64,000 bases of DNA from UKL13-3 sp044353855. GTDB taxonomy: Bacteria; Bacteroidota; Bacteroidia; UKL13-3. The notes beneath the pieces are model-generated. The model was given only the letters and a program-made list of their open reading frames with translations. It had not been told where the DNA came from and did not search any database. This document shows, one piece after another, positions 24,983 to 34,344 of this stretch. The number at the start of each line of letters is the position of its first letter. Position 1 is the stretch's first letter. The stretch spans positions 248,001 to 312,000 of the forward strand of contig JBILBF010000003.1 of assembly GCA_044353855.1 (NCBI GenBank). The letters are read 5' to 3'. Both the position numbers and the translations under genes were made by a program.

Positions 24983-25703
24983 ACTCGAAGTAGTATTGAC
25001 CCCTGCCCTATTGCCTTTGTATGAAGTAAAAGGAAAAGTGGTTGTCATAATAGATATTTTAAGAGCAACCACTTCCATGTGTGTGGCTTTTGAAACGGGC
25101 GTTCAAAAGATATTGCCTGTTCTATCACCCGAAGAAGGAAAACTATTTAAAGACTTTGATTTTTTGTGCGCAGCCGAACGCAATGCAGTAAAAGTGCAAG
25201 GTGCCGATTTGGGAAATTCTCCTTTTGAGTTTCAAAACCCATTATTAAAAGATAGGAGTATTGCTTTTACCACCACCAACGGTACCAAAGCTATTAAAGC
25301 AGCTAAAGAACAAGGTGCAGCAGTTATTGCCATCGGTTCATTTTTAAATTTAGATGCTTTATGCAACTGGTTGGTTAAACAACAAAAATCCGCTTTATTA
25401 GTGTGTGCGGGTTGGAAAGACAAGTTTAATTTAGAAGATACTTTATTTGCAGGTGCCGTTGTAGAGCAAGTCGAGAATCATTTTACCATTGAATGTGATT
25501 CGGCATTGGCTGCGGGAATATTGTATACGTCAAACAAAAATAACTTAGAAAAGCTAGTCAGAAAATCATCGCATGCACAACGGTTTAAATTAACAAATGC
25601 AAACGAAGATGATGTGCAGTTTTGCTTGAAACATAATACCATAAAATTGGTTCCGGTAATGCAAGGTGAATATATTGTTTGCCCTTCACAGGCGCATACT
25701 TAA
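24969..25703 (+). CDS. comB: 2-phosphosulfolactate phosphatase family protein (ComB)
   Basis: 244 residues. ComB hydrolyses 2-phosphosulfolactate in coenzyme M and other sulfonate pathways. Family signatures seen: VVIIDILRATTSMCVAFETG, the ERNAVKVQGADLGNSPFEF segment, FTTTNGTKAIKAA and VCAGWKDKFNLEDTLFAGAVV. Bacteroidota do not make coenzyme M, so the product may serve sulfolactate or sulfonolipid metabolism, or the enzyme may have another substrate. No phosphosulfolactate synthase or cysteate-forming enzyme is nearby. The gene converges with the ABC exporter. Confidence 0.85.
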   Translation: MEKNKLEVVLTPALLPLYEVKGKVVVIIDILRATTSMCVAFETGVQKILPVLSPEEGKLFKDFDFLCAAERNAVKVQGADLGNSPFEFQNPLLKDRSIAFTTTNGTKAIKAAKEQGAAVIAIGSFLNLDALCNWLVKQQKSALLVCAGWKDKFNLEDTLFAGAVVEQVENHFTIECDSALAAGILYTSNKNNLEKLVRKSSHAQRFKLTNANEDDVQFCLKHNTIKLVPVMQGEYIVCPSQAHT

Positions 25704-25721
25704 AAGCAGAAGCTAAAAAAG

Positions 25722-27614
25722 TTAAACATCAACACTCCCAAACTCAAATTGCATTTCATTTAACTTACGGTACAATCCGTTTTGCAACATCAATTCTTCG
25801 TGTGAGCCTTGTTCTGTTACAATGCCTTTGTCAATTACCACAATTTTATGTGCATTACGAATGGTGGATAAACGATGTGCTATAACAAAAGACGTTCTGT
25901 TTTTCATTAAATTCTCTAATGCTTCTTGCACCAATTGTTCGCTTTCGCTATCCAATGATGATGTTGCTTCATCCAAAATTAAAATAGCCGGATCTTTTAA
26001 AATTGCTCGTGCAATAGCAATGCGTTGGCGTTGTCCACCCGAAAGTTTAATGCCTCTTTCGCCTACAATGGTTTCATATTGTTCGGGGAATTTTTGAATA
26101 AACTCATGCGCATTTGCTTTTTTGGCTGCATCCATTATTTCTTCATCGGTTGCAGATGGTTTGCCGTAAGCAATATTTTCTTTGATGCTACCGCCAAATA
26201 AAATGACATCCTGTGGCACAAATGCCATTTGTTGGCGCAATTGTGTTAACGGAAATTCGGAAGCCTTTCGCCCATCAAAACTAATTTGACCACTATCGGG
26301 TTCATAAAATGTTAATAATAAGGATGCGATGGTACTTTTACCCGCTCCACTTGGTCCAACAATAGCAATCTGTTCGCCATTTTTGGCAGTAAGTGACACA
26401 TCTTTTAATACCGTTACATCTTTGCGGCTTGGGTAACTAAAGGCTATATTGGTAAATTCAACTTCGCCTTTTAAGATATATTCTGTGCTTATTTCAATGT
26501 TTGATGTAAGGTATACTGCCTCACCTTCGGCACGCAAAATTTCACGAACGCTTTGTGTAGCTCCAAGTGTTTTTTGCAATTGGCTAAACATATCGGCAAA
26601 GCCCGCAAATGTACCACCTACAAACATGCTAAAAATAACAAACATGGTTAACGAACCCATCGTTAATTGACCCGCTTGAATCATATTGGCTCCATACCAC
26701 ATTACAAATGCAATGGTTCCAAAAACACTAAATATCATAAATGAAATAAAAGCACCTCGGTAGCGTGCATTGGCAATAGCAGTATCCACAACCGCATATA
26801 CACTTTTTACATAACGTGTTATTTCGAAAAACTCACTTGTAAATGCTTTTACAATGCTAATGCCTTGAAATGTTTCTTGTACAATCGTTCCACTTTCGGC
26901 CAACTGATCTTGCGCTTTGCGGGCCATTTTGCGAATACGCATTCCAAATACAACAGCTAAAACAGCAATTACAGGAACAACCGCAAGCATAACCAATGCT
27001 AATTTAGCACTAATCCAAAATATAAATCCCAATCCAATAATTAGGGTAAAAATACCACGCAAAATTTCAGCAAGGGTAAACGAAATAGCGTCTTGTATTT
27101 GTGATAAATCGGATGAAATACGATTGCTTAATTCGCCTACACGTTTTTCGGTAAAATAACTCATTGGCATGCTCAACAATTTTCCGAACACATCTTTGCG
27201 CATATCGGCTAATGCTTTTTCACCAACTTCGGTTAGCAAATACACCCGCATAAAGGAGAATATAGTTTGCAAGGTAAGTTGAGCAAATATTAAGAAAAGG
27301 GTAAAATTTAAGGTCCACTTTACTTCTTTTAATCCCAAGCCATCCATCATACTTGTTGCGCCACTTCCCATCAATCCAGCTGATGCACCTGGTGCAGCAG
27401 CATCAATCATTTTTCCTAAAAAGAAAGGAAACATGCTAGTAGTAAATGCAGATAATGCGATAAACACCAAACTCAATATAAATTTTGTTCGGTAAGGTTT
27501 TAAATACGTAAATAGGATTAATGCTTCCTTTAAACTCTCTTTGTTTATTTTAACTTTGAGAGTTTCCTCTTTTTGTTTTCCGTTGCTGTTAAAATTGCGT
27601 CCGCCTCGTGCCAT
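25722..27614 (-). CDS. ABC exporter, fused permease and ATPase (MsbA/multidrug type)
   Basis: 630 residues. The N-terminal half has six transmembrane helices (residues about 40-340), including the ABC-exporter coupling region GELSNRISSDLSQIQ. The C-terminal ATPase has Walker A GPSGAGKST, signature LSGGQRQRIAIARAIL, Walker B ILILDEATSSLD and the switch VIAHRLSTI. It should function as a homodimer exporting lipids, drugs or peptides; LPS transport cannot be separated from drug export on sequence alone. A Gly/Ala-rich loop after helix 1-2 (DAAAPGASAGLMGSGAT) is common in Bacteroidota relatives. Confidence 0.93.
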   Translation of the reverse strand: MARGGRNFNSNGKQKEETLKVKINKESLKEALILFTYLKPYRTKFILSLVFIALSAFTTSMFPFFLGKMIDAAAPGASAGLMGSGATSMMDGLGLKEVKWTLNFTLFLIFAQLTLQTIFSFMRVYLLTEVGEKALADMRKDVFGKLLSMPMSYFTEKRVGELSNRISSDLSQIQDAISFTLAEILRGIFTLIIGLGFIFWISAKLALVMLAVVPVIAVLAVVFGMRIRKMARKAQDQLAESGTIVQETFQGISIVKAFTSEFFEITRYVKSVYAVVDTAIANARYRGAFISFMIFSVFGTIAFVMWYGANMIQAGQLTMGSLTMFVIFSMFVGGTFAGFADMFSQLQKTLGATQSVREILRAEGEAVYLTSNIEISTEYILKGEVEFTNIAFSYPSRKDVTVLKDVSLTAKNGEQIAIVGPSGAGKSTIASLLLTFYEPDSGQISFDGRKASEFPLTQLRQQMAFVPQDVILFGGSIKENIAYGKPSATDEEIMDAAKKANAHEFIQKFPEQYETIVGERGIKLSGGQRQRIAIARAILKDPAILILDEATSSLDSESEQLVQEALENLMKNRTSFVIAHRLSTIRNAHKIVVIDKGIVTEQGSHEELMLQNGLYRKLNEMQFEFGSVDV

Positions 27615-27733
27615 TATTATAGTTACTATTTAAATGCTGTAAATGAAGTACAAAAAAAGAGATATTAATTGGGTTTGTTAAACCATATGATAAAATATAG
27701 GTGGGATGAACCTCTTAAGCGGTAAAAGATTAA

Positions 27734-28933
27734 TTATGAAACATAATCTAAAAGGTAGCGATAACGTTCCGTCAGTTTACCATTACTTGCAATAGTACCA
27801 TGTTTAATGATATGGCCAATATCCTCCATCAATAAATTGGGCAATACATGCCTTAATAATTGTTCACCAAACTCTTGCGAGGCATCAATTGGTAACTCGC
27901 AAGGTAAATTACCTACTGCTTGTATATCAATATTGGATTTAGTAAATGCTGCTACTTCTTTTTCGAGCAAGGTATTATACCCAAAATAAGGATTTTCAAT
28001 AGTGGTGCTTCTTACTGTACTCGGCAACGGACCCGGAATATCGCATGTAATATCACTTATTACTTTAATCCGAAAATCACTTCGTTTCATTTCTTCGCGT
28101 GTAAAAAAGGGTTCAATTCCTTCTCTCCAAAAAACAGCATTAATAAGTATATCGGCACGTTTATAATATGGGGCAAAACTACTTTTATAATCTTCTGGAT
28201 GTTTATAGAAATCTGATTTATCCCACTCTCTTCCATCTTTCCGTTCGTAATAATCTTCGCTTCTTAGTTGAACATAAACCGGATGATCATATTCGTTTTC
28301 TAAAAACTCTTCGGGTGTTACATGGTGGATTTTGAGTTTTTTCATCAGCTCAATAGAACCATGAGCAACTCTTCCATCTCCAGCCAACACAATTCGCATC
28401 TTAGGCAATTTGATGGTTTCGTATTGGGCATACATGGCTCTCATATTTGGGCATTCGTTGGCTGGTTTTAAATCATATAATCCTAGCTTTTTTCCCCACA
28501 TCATAAACGCGTAATGTGAACCAACAATACCTGCAAACCTACCAAAACCTATAATCCGATTTCCGGCATCCCATACCAATGTTTCGTAATCAATTAAGCG
28601 AATATTTTGTTGCAAAACAGTTCGCAATAATTGTTTGTTGTGCGGTTGTTTTTTGATGGTATGCGAAAAAAATAAATACGTTTTATTGGCAATTAAATCC
28701 TCGATAGGAACTTCTTTTACTCCCAGTAAAATATCGGCAACACTTATATCATTTACTATTTCAATTCCTACTTGAGCATACTGTTCATTTGTATAACAAC
28801 GATGGGGTGAAGATTGTACAATGACTTTTGTATCTGGAAATTTTTCCATTAACTCCAAACATTGTAATGGTGTAAGAGGTGTGCGTAAATCGGGAGGTGT
28901 TTTTCCTTCACAAATAATTCCTATTGTGTTCAT
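27734..28933 (-). CDS. Saccharopine/alanine dehydrogenase-like NAD(P)-binding oxidoreductase
   Basis: 399 residues. The start, GIICEGKTPPDLRTPLTPLQ, followed by IVQSSPHRCYTNEQYAQVGI, and TYLFFSHTIKKQPHN are the pattern of the N-terminal domain of lysine-forming saccharopine dehydrogenase and alanine dehydrogenase/transhydrogenase-type enzymes. A Rossmann region follows with RIVLAGDGRVAHGSIEL, whose glycine motif (GDGRVAHG) is a variant of GxGxxG. ISDITCDIPGPLPSTVRST is typical of saccharopine dehydrogenase-type proteins. Substrate specificity cannot be deduced. It lies 12 bases after lptD on the same strand. Confidence 0.75.
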   Translation of the reverse strand: MNTIGIICEGKTPPDLRTPLTPLQCLELMEKFPDTKVIVQSSPHRCYTNEQYAQVGIEIVNDISVADILLGVKEVPIEDLIANKTYLFFSHTIKKQPHNKQLLRTVLQQNIRLIDYETLVWDAGNRIIGFGRFAGIVGSHYAFMMWGKKLGLYDLKPANECPNMRAMYAQYETIKLPKMRIVLAGDGRVAHGSIELMKKLKIHHVTPEEFLENEYDHPVYVQLRSEDYYERKDGREWDKSDFYKHPEDYKSSFAPYYKRADILINAVFWREGIEPFFTREEMKRSDFRIKVISDITCDIPGPLPSTVRSTTIENPYFGYNTLLEKEVAAFTKSNIDIQAVGNLPCELPIDASQEFGEQLLRHVLPNLLMEDIGHIIKHGTIASNGKLTERYRYLLDYVS

Positions 28934-28945
28934 TCGGGTTGTTTA

Positions 28946-31636
28946 TTATATTTTTCTATCAAACCAATCTCTTCTGCGTGTCATTTTCAAATCTTGTAAT
29001 AAACTCGATTTTACATTGATTGTAAATAAAAAACTTTGACGCGTTCCTATTGGAATCCAATTAAGTTTAAACTCCCAGCAATGCAATTGTCTGATAAAAT
29101 CAATAGATGTAAAAGTAACTTGTTTGTTTTTTATATCGTATCCAGAGGTATAGCCAATTTTCCAATTGCTGGTTAAGTTAAAATCTCCATTAAAATTTAA
29201 CGTTTGAATATAGTTAGGATTAGCAGGATTGTTTAAATTATTGTACCTGTTATATCCTATCGAATAATTAATGGCTAATGTCCAAGGTATACTAAAATCA
29301 TAATATTCCTCAGGTAAATCGTTGATGTATTTAAGTTCCCCTTCATATACCTTTTTGGTGGTTGTTTTTTTCTTAAATGTATTTGCGTTAAAACTTGCAT
29401 TCAAACCAATATTAGCATTTGTAATAAGCCCTAGTTTACCACCTCCATTTGCATAAAATTCATTTACTCTATAAATGGTATTGAGTTCATTTGATTTCTT
29501 AATCTCGTTTACATAAGGATCAATATTTGTTGAAGCATTGATGGAAACATTTTTGAATAGTTTGGTTCGTCCAGCAATATTTATGATACTTAAGTTTAAA
29601 GAATCTGCAAATAAATTATAGGATCCTCCCAAACGAATACTTTCAAATACTTGAATTTTTTCAACTTTTTGAGCAGTATCCTTTCCTGTTTTAATTTTCA
29701 TCTCAAAATTATTATCCAAAGCAAAGCCAACATTACCTTGCCTTCCAACACCTGGACCACCTACAATTCCTTGCTCAAATATGGAATATTGTTTTATCTC
29801 CCCTTGACTATTCGTGTAGTTTTGGTAGTAACCATATCGAGCCAAACCATAATCTGGATTGTAAGAGAAATCTATACTTGGTGACAAAACATGCCTAATA
29901 GCAGTAATTTTACCTTTTGCGAAATTTTTAATACCATAATAACGTGTATTTATGCCCACACGAGGGGTATAGGTAAAGGCTCTTTCAAATCCATTTACAT
30001 TTTCATTAACAACTGCTCCATTAAACGTATCTTTTCTGATGGTTTGTCCATACCAATATTCATTTAAAGTTACACTCGTAGATAACGTATAAAATTTTAA
30101 TACTTTAAAAGAAGTTTGAATAGGAATAGTATGAACCATGCCATATCGACCAGCAGTATCTAAGAAGTTTGCAAACTCATTGTTCTTTCTACTTTTAAAC
30201 AGTATGGAATCTTTCGTTCTTACCTCATTGCGAAAAGATGTTGTATAGTTCATAGAAATATTTTCATACCATTTATCTGCTACACTTTTATATTTAGGCT
30301 TAAAAGGAGTAAAACTACTTACTGTAAATGTTACTTCTGGAAATGCTATAAGTACATCCCGAGTTGTAGTGTTTTGAGAGACCCTAGCATTTGTTGTTAA
30401 ATTATACTTTCCGTTTGCAAATCCTTTATTGTAAGCAATACTCGAATTGATTTGATTATTAACAATATTGGAAGGATTGTAAGAATTATTTTGAAGATAT
30501 GATGTTCCACTCGAATTTACACTGACAAAATTAACACTTGCATTAAAACTTGAATTTGGTCTCGCTTTAGGGTCTGAACGGTGATTCCACGAAAACAAAA
30601 AATCTTTTGAAATTTGAAAATCAGGATCATATTCTTCATTAAATTTATTGTATGCATAATTAAAGCTAATATCTCCTGCAAAATGATACCTGTTTGAATA
30701 TCTCAACCCATTATTTAATGCCCAACTTGCATTGCTATAAATTGACCCTGTTAATCGATAATCTGCTTTTTCGCCTAATCCAAAATAATAACCTCCATCC
30801 CTAAAAAAATACCCTCTATCTGTTGAGCGCCCATATGTTGGAATAATAATACCAGATGATTGTCCACGTTTAATTGAAAAGATTCCAAATGGTAATAAAA
30901 GAGGAGTAGGAATTCCATCAAATTGTAAATTAGCTACACCTGTAATAATTTTTTTTTCAGGTATTACTTTAATCCGATTGGCAGCTATATAATAATGAGG
31001 GCTATCTAAATTGCAAGTGGTGTATTTTGCATGTTCGATGTTAAATTGATTATCTTCTGTTTTACCTACCTCTTCACCGTGAACATAACCTTCTCCTTCT
31101 TGTGTTCTAAATTCACTTAAATAACCTCTTTTACTGTTGGTATTGTATTTAATAATTTCGGCTTTATACTCTGTAGCGCCTTGTTTAAAAAGAGGTTTAC
31201 CTGTTATTTGACCATTGCTATCTTTAGTACCATATGCTGTAACAATATTTGTTGCTAGTTCTGCTTTAATAAAATCTGCTTCAAGTGTTAAGTCATCTTG
31301 TGTGATTTTAGCTTTTCCATACATAAAAAATGTTTTACGTACAGCATCATAAATCATTGAATCTCTAGCTTCGTACTTTACTTTACTTTTTATAGCGTCT
31401 TTTGATTCACGCATGTTAATTGTATCTAATGGATCTGTTTCAACCCATTCTTCAAAAAACAAAGTTGAATCACGCGGCACGATGGTTGCAGTATCCTCTT
31501 TAGTTTGTAGTTTTGTAACAGAAGATACCTTGGGTTTAGTTGATTTTTTTTGTTTTGGAGAACCCGTTTGGGCGTACACAAAACCACACAATAACATAAT
31601 GCAGGGTATAATTTTGCACAATGCACATTTGAGCAC
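28946..31636 (-). CDS. lptD: LPS-assembly protein LptD (OstA-type, Bacteroidota form)
   Basis: 896 residues from GTG 31636, which gives a good signal peptide (MLKCALCKIIPCIMLLCGF, then VYAQ). The N-terminal beta-jellyroll repeat region has the OstA pattern FMYGKAKITQDDLTLEADFIKAEL, and the KRGYLSEFRTQEGEGYVHGE to TTCNLDSPHYYIAANRIKVI stretch is the plug/barrel entry. The C-terminal two thirds is a large barrel of aromatic-ended strands. It inserts LPS in the outer leaflet with LptE. A longer frame from TTG 31675 would overlap the divergent amidase start by seven bases. The dehydrogenase-like gene follows at 12 bases. Confidence 0.88.
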   Translation of the reverse strand: MLKCALCKIIPCIMLLCGFVYAQTGSPKQKKSTKPKVSSVTKLQTKEDTATIVPRDSTLFFEEWVETDPLDTINMRESKDAIKSKVKYEARDSMIYDAVRKTFFMYGKAKITQDDLTLEADFIKAELATNIVTAYGTKDSNGQITGKPLFKQGATEYKAEIIKYNTNSKRGYLSEFRTQEGEGYVHGEEVGKTEDNQFNIEHAKYTTCNLDSPHYYIAANRIKVIPEKKIITGVANLQFDGIPTPLLLPFGIFSIKRGQSSGIIIPTYGRSTDRGYFFRDGGYYFGLGEKADYRLTGSIYSNASWALNNGLRYSNRYHFAGDISFNYAYNKFNEEYDPDFQISKDFLFSWNHRSDPKARPNSSFNASVNFVSVNSSGTSYLQNNSYNPSNIVNNQINSSIAYNKGFANGKYNLTTNARVSQNTTTRDVLIAFPEVTFTVSSFTPFKPKYKSVADKWYENISMNYTTSFRNEVRTKDSILFKSRKNNEFANFLDTAGRYGMVHTIPIQTSFKVLKFYTLSTSVTLNEYWYGQTIRKDTFNGAVVNENVNGFERAFTYTPRVGINTRYYGIKNFAKGKITAIRHVLSPSIDFSYNPDYGLARYGYYQNYTNSQGEIKQYSIFEQGIVGGPGVGRQGNVGFALDNNFEMKIKTGKDTAQKVEKIQVFESIRLGGSYNLFADSLNLSIINIAGRTKLFKNVSINASTNIDPYVNEIKKSNELNTIYRVNEFYANGGGKLGLITNANIGLNASFNANTFKKKTTTKKVYEGELKYINDLPEEYYDFSIPWTLAINYSIGYNRYNNLNNPANPNYIQTLNFNGDFNLTSNWKIGYTSGYDIKNKQVTFTSIDFIRQLHCWEFKLNWIPIGTRQSFLFTINVKSSLLQDLKMTRRRDWFDRKI

Positions 31637-31668
31637 TCGATTTATAAACGTAAAATTGCAACCAGAAT

Positions 31669-32487
31669 ATGTCAATCAGCGCAAAACTAAGTAATATTAA
31701 AAATATCCTGCAATATAATCGTATTCTATCTTTTATAATACTTGGGATAGGCCTATGCAGTTACAATACATTAGGTACCCACAAGCAAAAAATCAAAACA
31801 GTTGTAATTGATGCAGGGCATGGCGGACACGATCATGGTTGCATGTATGGTGGGTCAAGTGAGAAAAAAGTAACGCTTGAGGTAGCCTTAAAAGTAGGAA
31901 AACAAATTGAACTTTTAATGCCTGAAATTACTATAATTTACACCCGCACCCAAGATTCTTTCGTAGAATTATGGGAACGAGCAGGTATTGCCAATCGAAA
32001 TAATGCCGATTTGTTTATTTCAATTCATTGTAATGCTAACAAAAAAACCGAAGTGTTTGGTACTGAAACCTTTTCAATGGGGCTTCACAAATCAGAAGGA
32101 AATTTAGCAGTAGCCAAACGAGAAAATGATGTTATTTTATTGGAAAAAGATATTGAAGAGCGTTATGAAGGATTTGACCCCAACTCCCCTGAAGCTAATA
32201 TTTACTTTTCCTTTATGCAAAGTGCTTATATAGATCAAAGTTTAACACTAGCATCACTCGTTGAAACAAATTTTAGGGCAATTAAACGAACCAGTAGAGG
32301 GGTAAAACAAGCGGGATTAATGGTACTTTGGAGAAGTAAAATGCCCAGTATTTTAATTGAAACTGGATTTTTAAGCAATAAAACGGAAAGAGTGTATCTA
32401 ACTTCAGAAGAGGGACAAAGTGAATTGGCACTGGCAATAGCCAAATCGGTAGATGACTATAAAAAACAGGTAGAAAAAACAAAGTAA
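31669..32487 (+). CDS. N-acetylmuramoyl-L-alanine amidase (AmiC/Amidase_3)
   Basis: 272 residues; N-terminal hydrophobic segment (about residues 19-36) for export, then the zinc amidase domain. Zinc ligands are seen in VVIDAGHGGHDHG, in the KKVTLEVALKVG Glu region and in FISIHCNAN; the catalytic Glu is in PSILIETGFLSN. It cleaves the bond between MurNAc and the stem peptide during cell separation. It is transcribed divergently from lptD, and the predicted lptD promoter lies inside its first codons. The MlaD-like gene follows at 60 bases. Confidence 0.92.
   Translation: MSISAKLSNIKNILQYNRILSFIILGIGLCSYNTLGTHKQKIKTVVIDAGHGGHDHGCMYGGSSEKKVTLEVALKVGKQIELLMPEITIIYTRTQDSFVELWERAGIANRNNADLFISIHCNANKKTEVFGTETFSMGLHKSEGNLAVAKRENDVILLEKDIEERYEGFDPNSPEANIYFSFMQSAYIDQSLTLASLVETNFRAIKRTSRGVKQAGLMVLWRSKMPSILIETGFLSNKTERVYLTSEEGQSELALAIAKSVDDYKKQVEKTK
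31682..31689 (-). promoter_or_regulatory. -7 promoter element of lptD
   Basis: TAGTTTTG on the minus strand, a perfect TAnnTTTG, about 45 bases upstream of GTG 31636. It is embedded in the 5' coding end of the divergent amidase gene. Confidence 0.5.
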
Positions 32488-32522
32488 GAAGCTTAGCAAC
32501 TTTTTAGTATGCTATAAAAACC

Positions 32523-32530
32523 TATTTTTG
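32523..32530 (+). promoter_or_regulatory. -7 promoter element of the mce/mlaD gene
   Basis: TATTTTTG, a perfect TAnnTTTG, 17 bases before the TTG start at 32548. Confidence 0.5.
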
Positions 32531-32547
32531 CCCAAAATAGTTGCAAA

Positions 32548-33561
32548 TTGAAATACTCAAAAGAAATTAAAGTGGGCCTTTTTTCTATAATAGGAGTTCT
32601 ATTATTGGTTGGGGGTTATAACTTCTTAAAAGGATTTAATCCTTTACATGGCTACAACAAATATTTTATTGTATACGATAATGTAAATGGAGTTGTAAAA
32701 TCTACCCAAGTTACCATTAATGGGCTTAAAGTAGGCCAAGTTGAAGATATAGGAATGGTCAATGAAGGAGACCCCTCTCGGTTATTGGTTACCATCATTA
32801 TGGAAAGCAGTATCAAATTACCCATTGGCACTACAGCAACTATTGCTAGTTCTGGTATATTGGCCTCAACAGATATTGTTTTAGTTCCAGCACAAGGAAC
32901 TATTTTTTACAACTCAAATGATACACTTGTTGCCGATTATCAAGAATCACTTCAGGGGGCTATTAAAAAAATTGTTGATCCCATAAAAGAGAAAAGCGAA
33001 AAAGTACTTGTTACACTTGATAATATGCTAAACAGTATGAATCATGTTTTTGATTCGGCTGGTAGCAAAAGATTGGAATCTAGTATCGAAGATTTTTCGG
33101 GAACGATGCATAATATGCGCAATATTACAGGCCGCATGGATAAACTTACTGCTGATGAATACAATAGTTTAAAAGGCATGTTATCCAATATGGAGGCAAT
33201 AACCCGCAACCTTAAGAATAATAATGAGGCTATTGCTAAAGCTGTAAAAAACATTTCAAAAATTACCGACTCTCTTGCTGCGGCTGATTTAACAGCAACC
33301 ATTAACCATACACGTGATGTAATGAAGCAATTTGCTACTACGCTTGATAAAATAAACAAAGGAGAAGGTACTTTAGGCAAACTTGCAAATGATACAAGTC
33401 TTTATAGCAACTTAAACCATACTAGTTTAGAGTTAAACTCATTAATGAAAGATATGCAAGACTATCCTGGTAGGTATTTTAATGTATCGGTATTTGGCGG
33501 AAAAAATGCTGAAAAGCAGGACAAGAAAAGGGAAGAGGATAAGAAAAAAGCCGTTAAATAA
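32548..33561 (+). CDS. MCE/MlaD-family lipid-transport protein
   Basis: 337 residues, TTG start chosen because the N terminus then matches the family exactly: KYSKEIKVGLFSIIGVLLLV, one membrane helix, GGYNFLKGFNPLHGYNKYF. The MCE domain (about residues 38-115) has VKSTQVTINGLKVGQVEDIG and IKLPIGTTATIASSGILAST. A long amphipathic/coiled helix follows, then a Lys-rich tail. MlaD-like proteins form rings that move phospholipids between inner and outer membranes. The usual MlaE/MlaF ABC partners are not in the window. Its 3' end overlaps the convergent gene by 8 bases. Confidence 0.9.
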   Translation: MKYSKEIKVGLFSIIGVLLLVGGYNFLKGFNPLHGYNKYFIVYDNVNGVVKSTQVTINGLKVGQVEDIGMVNEGDPSRLLVTIIMESSIKLPIGTTATIASSGILASTDIVLVPAQGTIFYNSNDTLVADYQESLQGAIKKIVDPIKEKSEKVLVTLDNMLNSMNHVFDSAGSKRLESSIEDFSGTMHNMRNITGRMDKLTADEYNSLKGMLSNMEAITRNLKNNNEAIAKAVKNISKITDSLAAADLTATINHTRDVMKQFATTLDKINKGEGTLGKLANDTSLYSNLNHTSLELNSLMKDMQDYPGRYFNVSVFGGKNAEKQDKKREEDKKKAVK

Positions 33562-34234
33562 TTTCTTCTGTACTCAACTGAAATCCTAAACGTTTAACGG
33601 TTGGCATTCCGCTGCTATAACTCATCAAATTTTTCTGCTCCACAGAAATATAATTAATCGCATCAACAGGAGGTGCCAACAAATCAAAGTTGAGGCAAAA
33701 CAACATCGCTTCTTCAATAATGGTGCGAAGTGTTTCAGGCGATATTATATTTTTTTCGATATCATTATACTGAAACGATAATGGCCGCTTTCCATCTATA
33801 AAAAAATGCTGCTCTTTATTGATAAATACCCTAGCAATTAAATAACCAGCATCCTGATCCCTATTGTATTTTATCGAGTCGCTTAAAAAATTATAAATCT
33901 GTATCATTCCACAAAATTCCCGCAACTTATCTGCTTGTACATAGGTTGATTTATTGACAAAATGACTTTCATCAAAATCAAACACATTGGTATGCATCAT
34001 CAACACCAAGGTATCACCACTAAATTTTAGGTGTGCTTCAAAATCACCTTTATCACTGTATTTAATTTCAACATTGGGTGCTTCGGTTGCTAAGTTAGGA
34101 GCCAACTCCTTTTCAATATCTCGAAGTACCATTTTAAAATCACGAAAAATATTTTGGGTATTCCTAAACACCAATTGTTTTGTTGATGATTTTTGACACA
34201 ATAGATCTTGAATTTGTGTGATTTTGGTTTCCAT
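33554..34234 (-). CDS. Cytosolic protein of unknown function, Bacteroidota-type
   Basis: 226 residues with no signal peptide or membrane segment. Mixed alpha/beta: EIKYSDKGDFEAHLKFSGDT, LVLMMHTNVFDFDESHFVNK, GYLIARVFINKEQHFFIDGK. I have the impression that similar proteins are widespread as hypotheticals in Bacteroidota but cannot name a domain. It overlaps the mce/mlaD gene by 8 bases convergently and is upstream of nothing on its strand. Its ATG is about 50 bases from the proS terminator. Confidence 0.65.
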   Translation of the reverse strand: METKITQIQDLLCQKSSTKQLVFRNTQNIFRDFKMVLRDIEKELAPNLATEAPNVEIKYSDKGDFEAHLKFSGDTLVLMMHTNVFDFDESHFVNKSTYVQADKLREFCGMIQIYNFLSDSIKYNRDQDAGYLIARVFINKEQHFFIDGKRPLSFQYNDIEKNIISPETLRTIIEEAMLFCLNFDLLAPPVDAINYISVEQKNLMSYSSGMPTVKRLGFQLSTEEII

Positions 34235-34283
34235 ACGAACAGTATTTATTTGTATTGGGTGAAATTAGATAATAATTGGCAAC

Positions 34284-34317
34284 AAAAAAGCCGTTATCAA
34301 TTTTTGACAACGGCTTT
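34284..34317 (-). terminator. Rho-independent terminator of proS
   Basis: AAAGCCGTT (34287-34295) with AACGGCTTT (34309-34317), an inner TCA/TGA pair and an A-rich loop. On the minus strand it is followed by six Ts (plus A run 34284-34289). It lies 28 bases past the proS stop. Confidence 0.85.
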
Positions 34318-34344
34318 ACTATTCAACTTAAATTGCTTTTAATA

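Noticed and set aside
27615..27733. Terminator between the ABC exporter and the dehydrogenase-like gene
   Set aside because: Only a short GGTTT/AAACC pairing is present; too weak to call.
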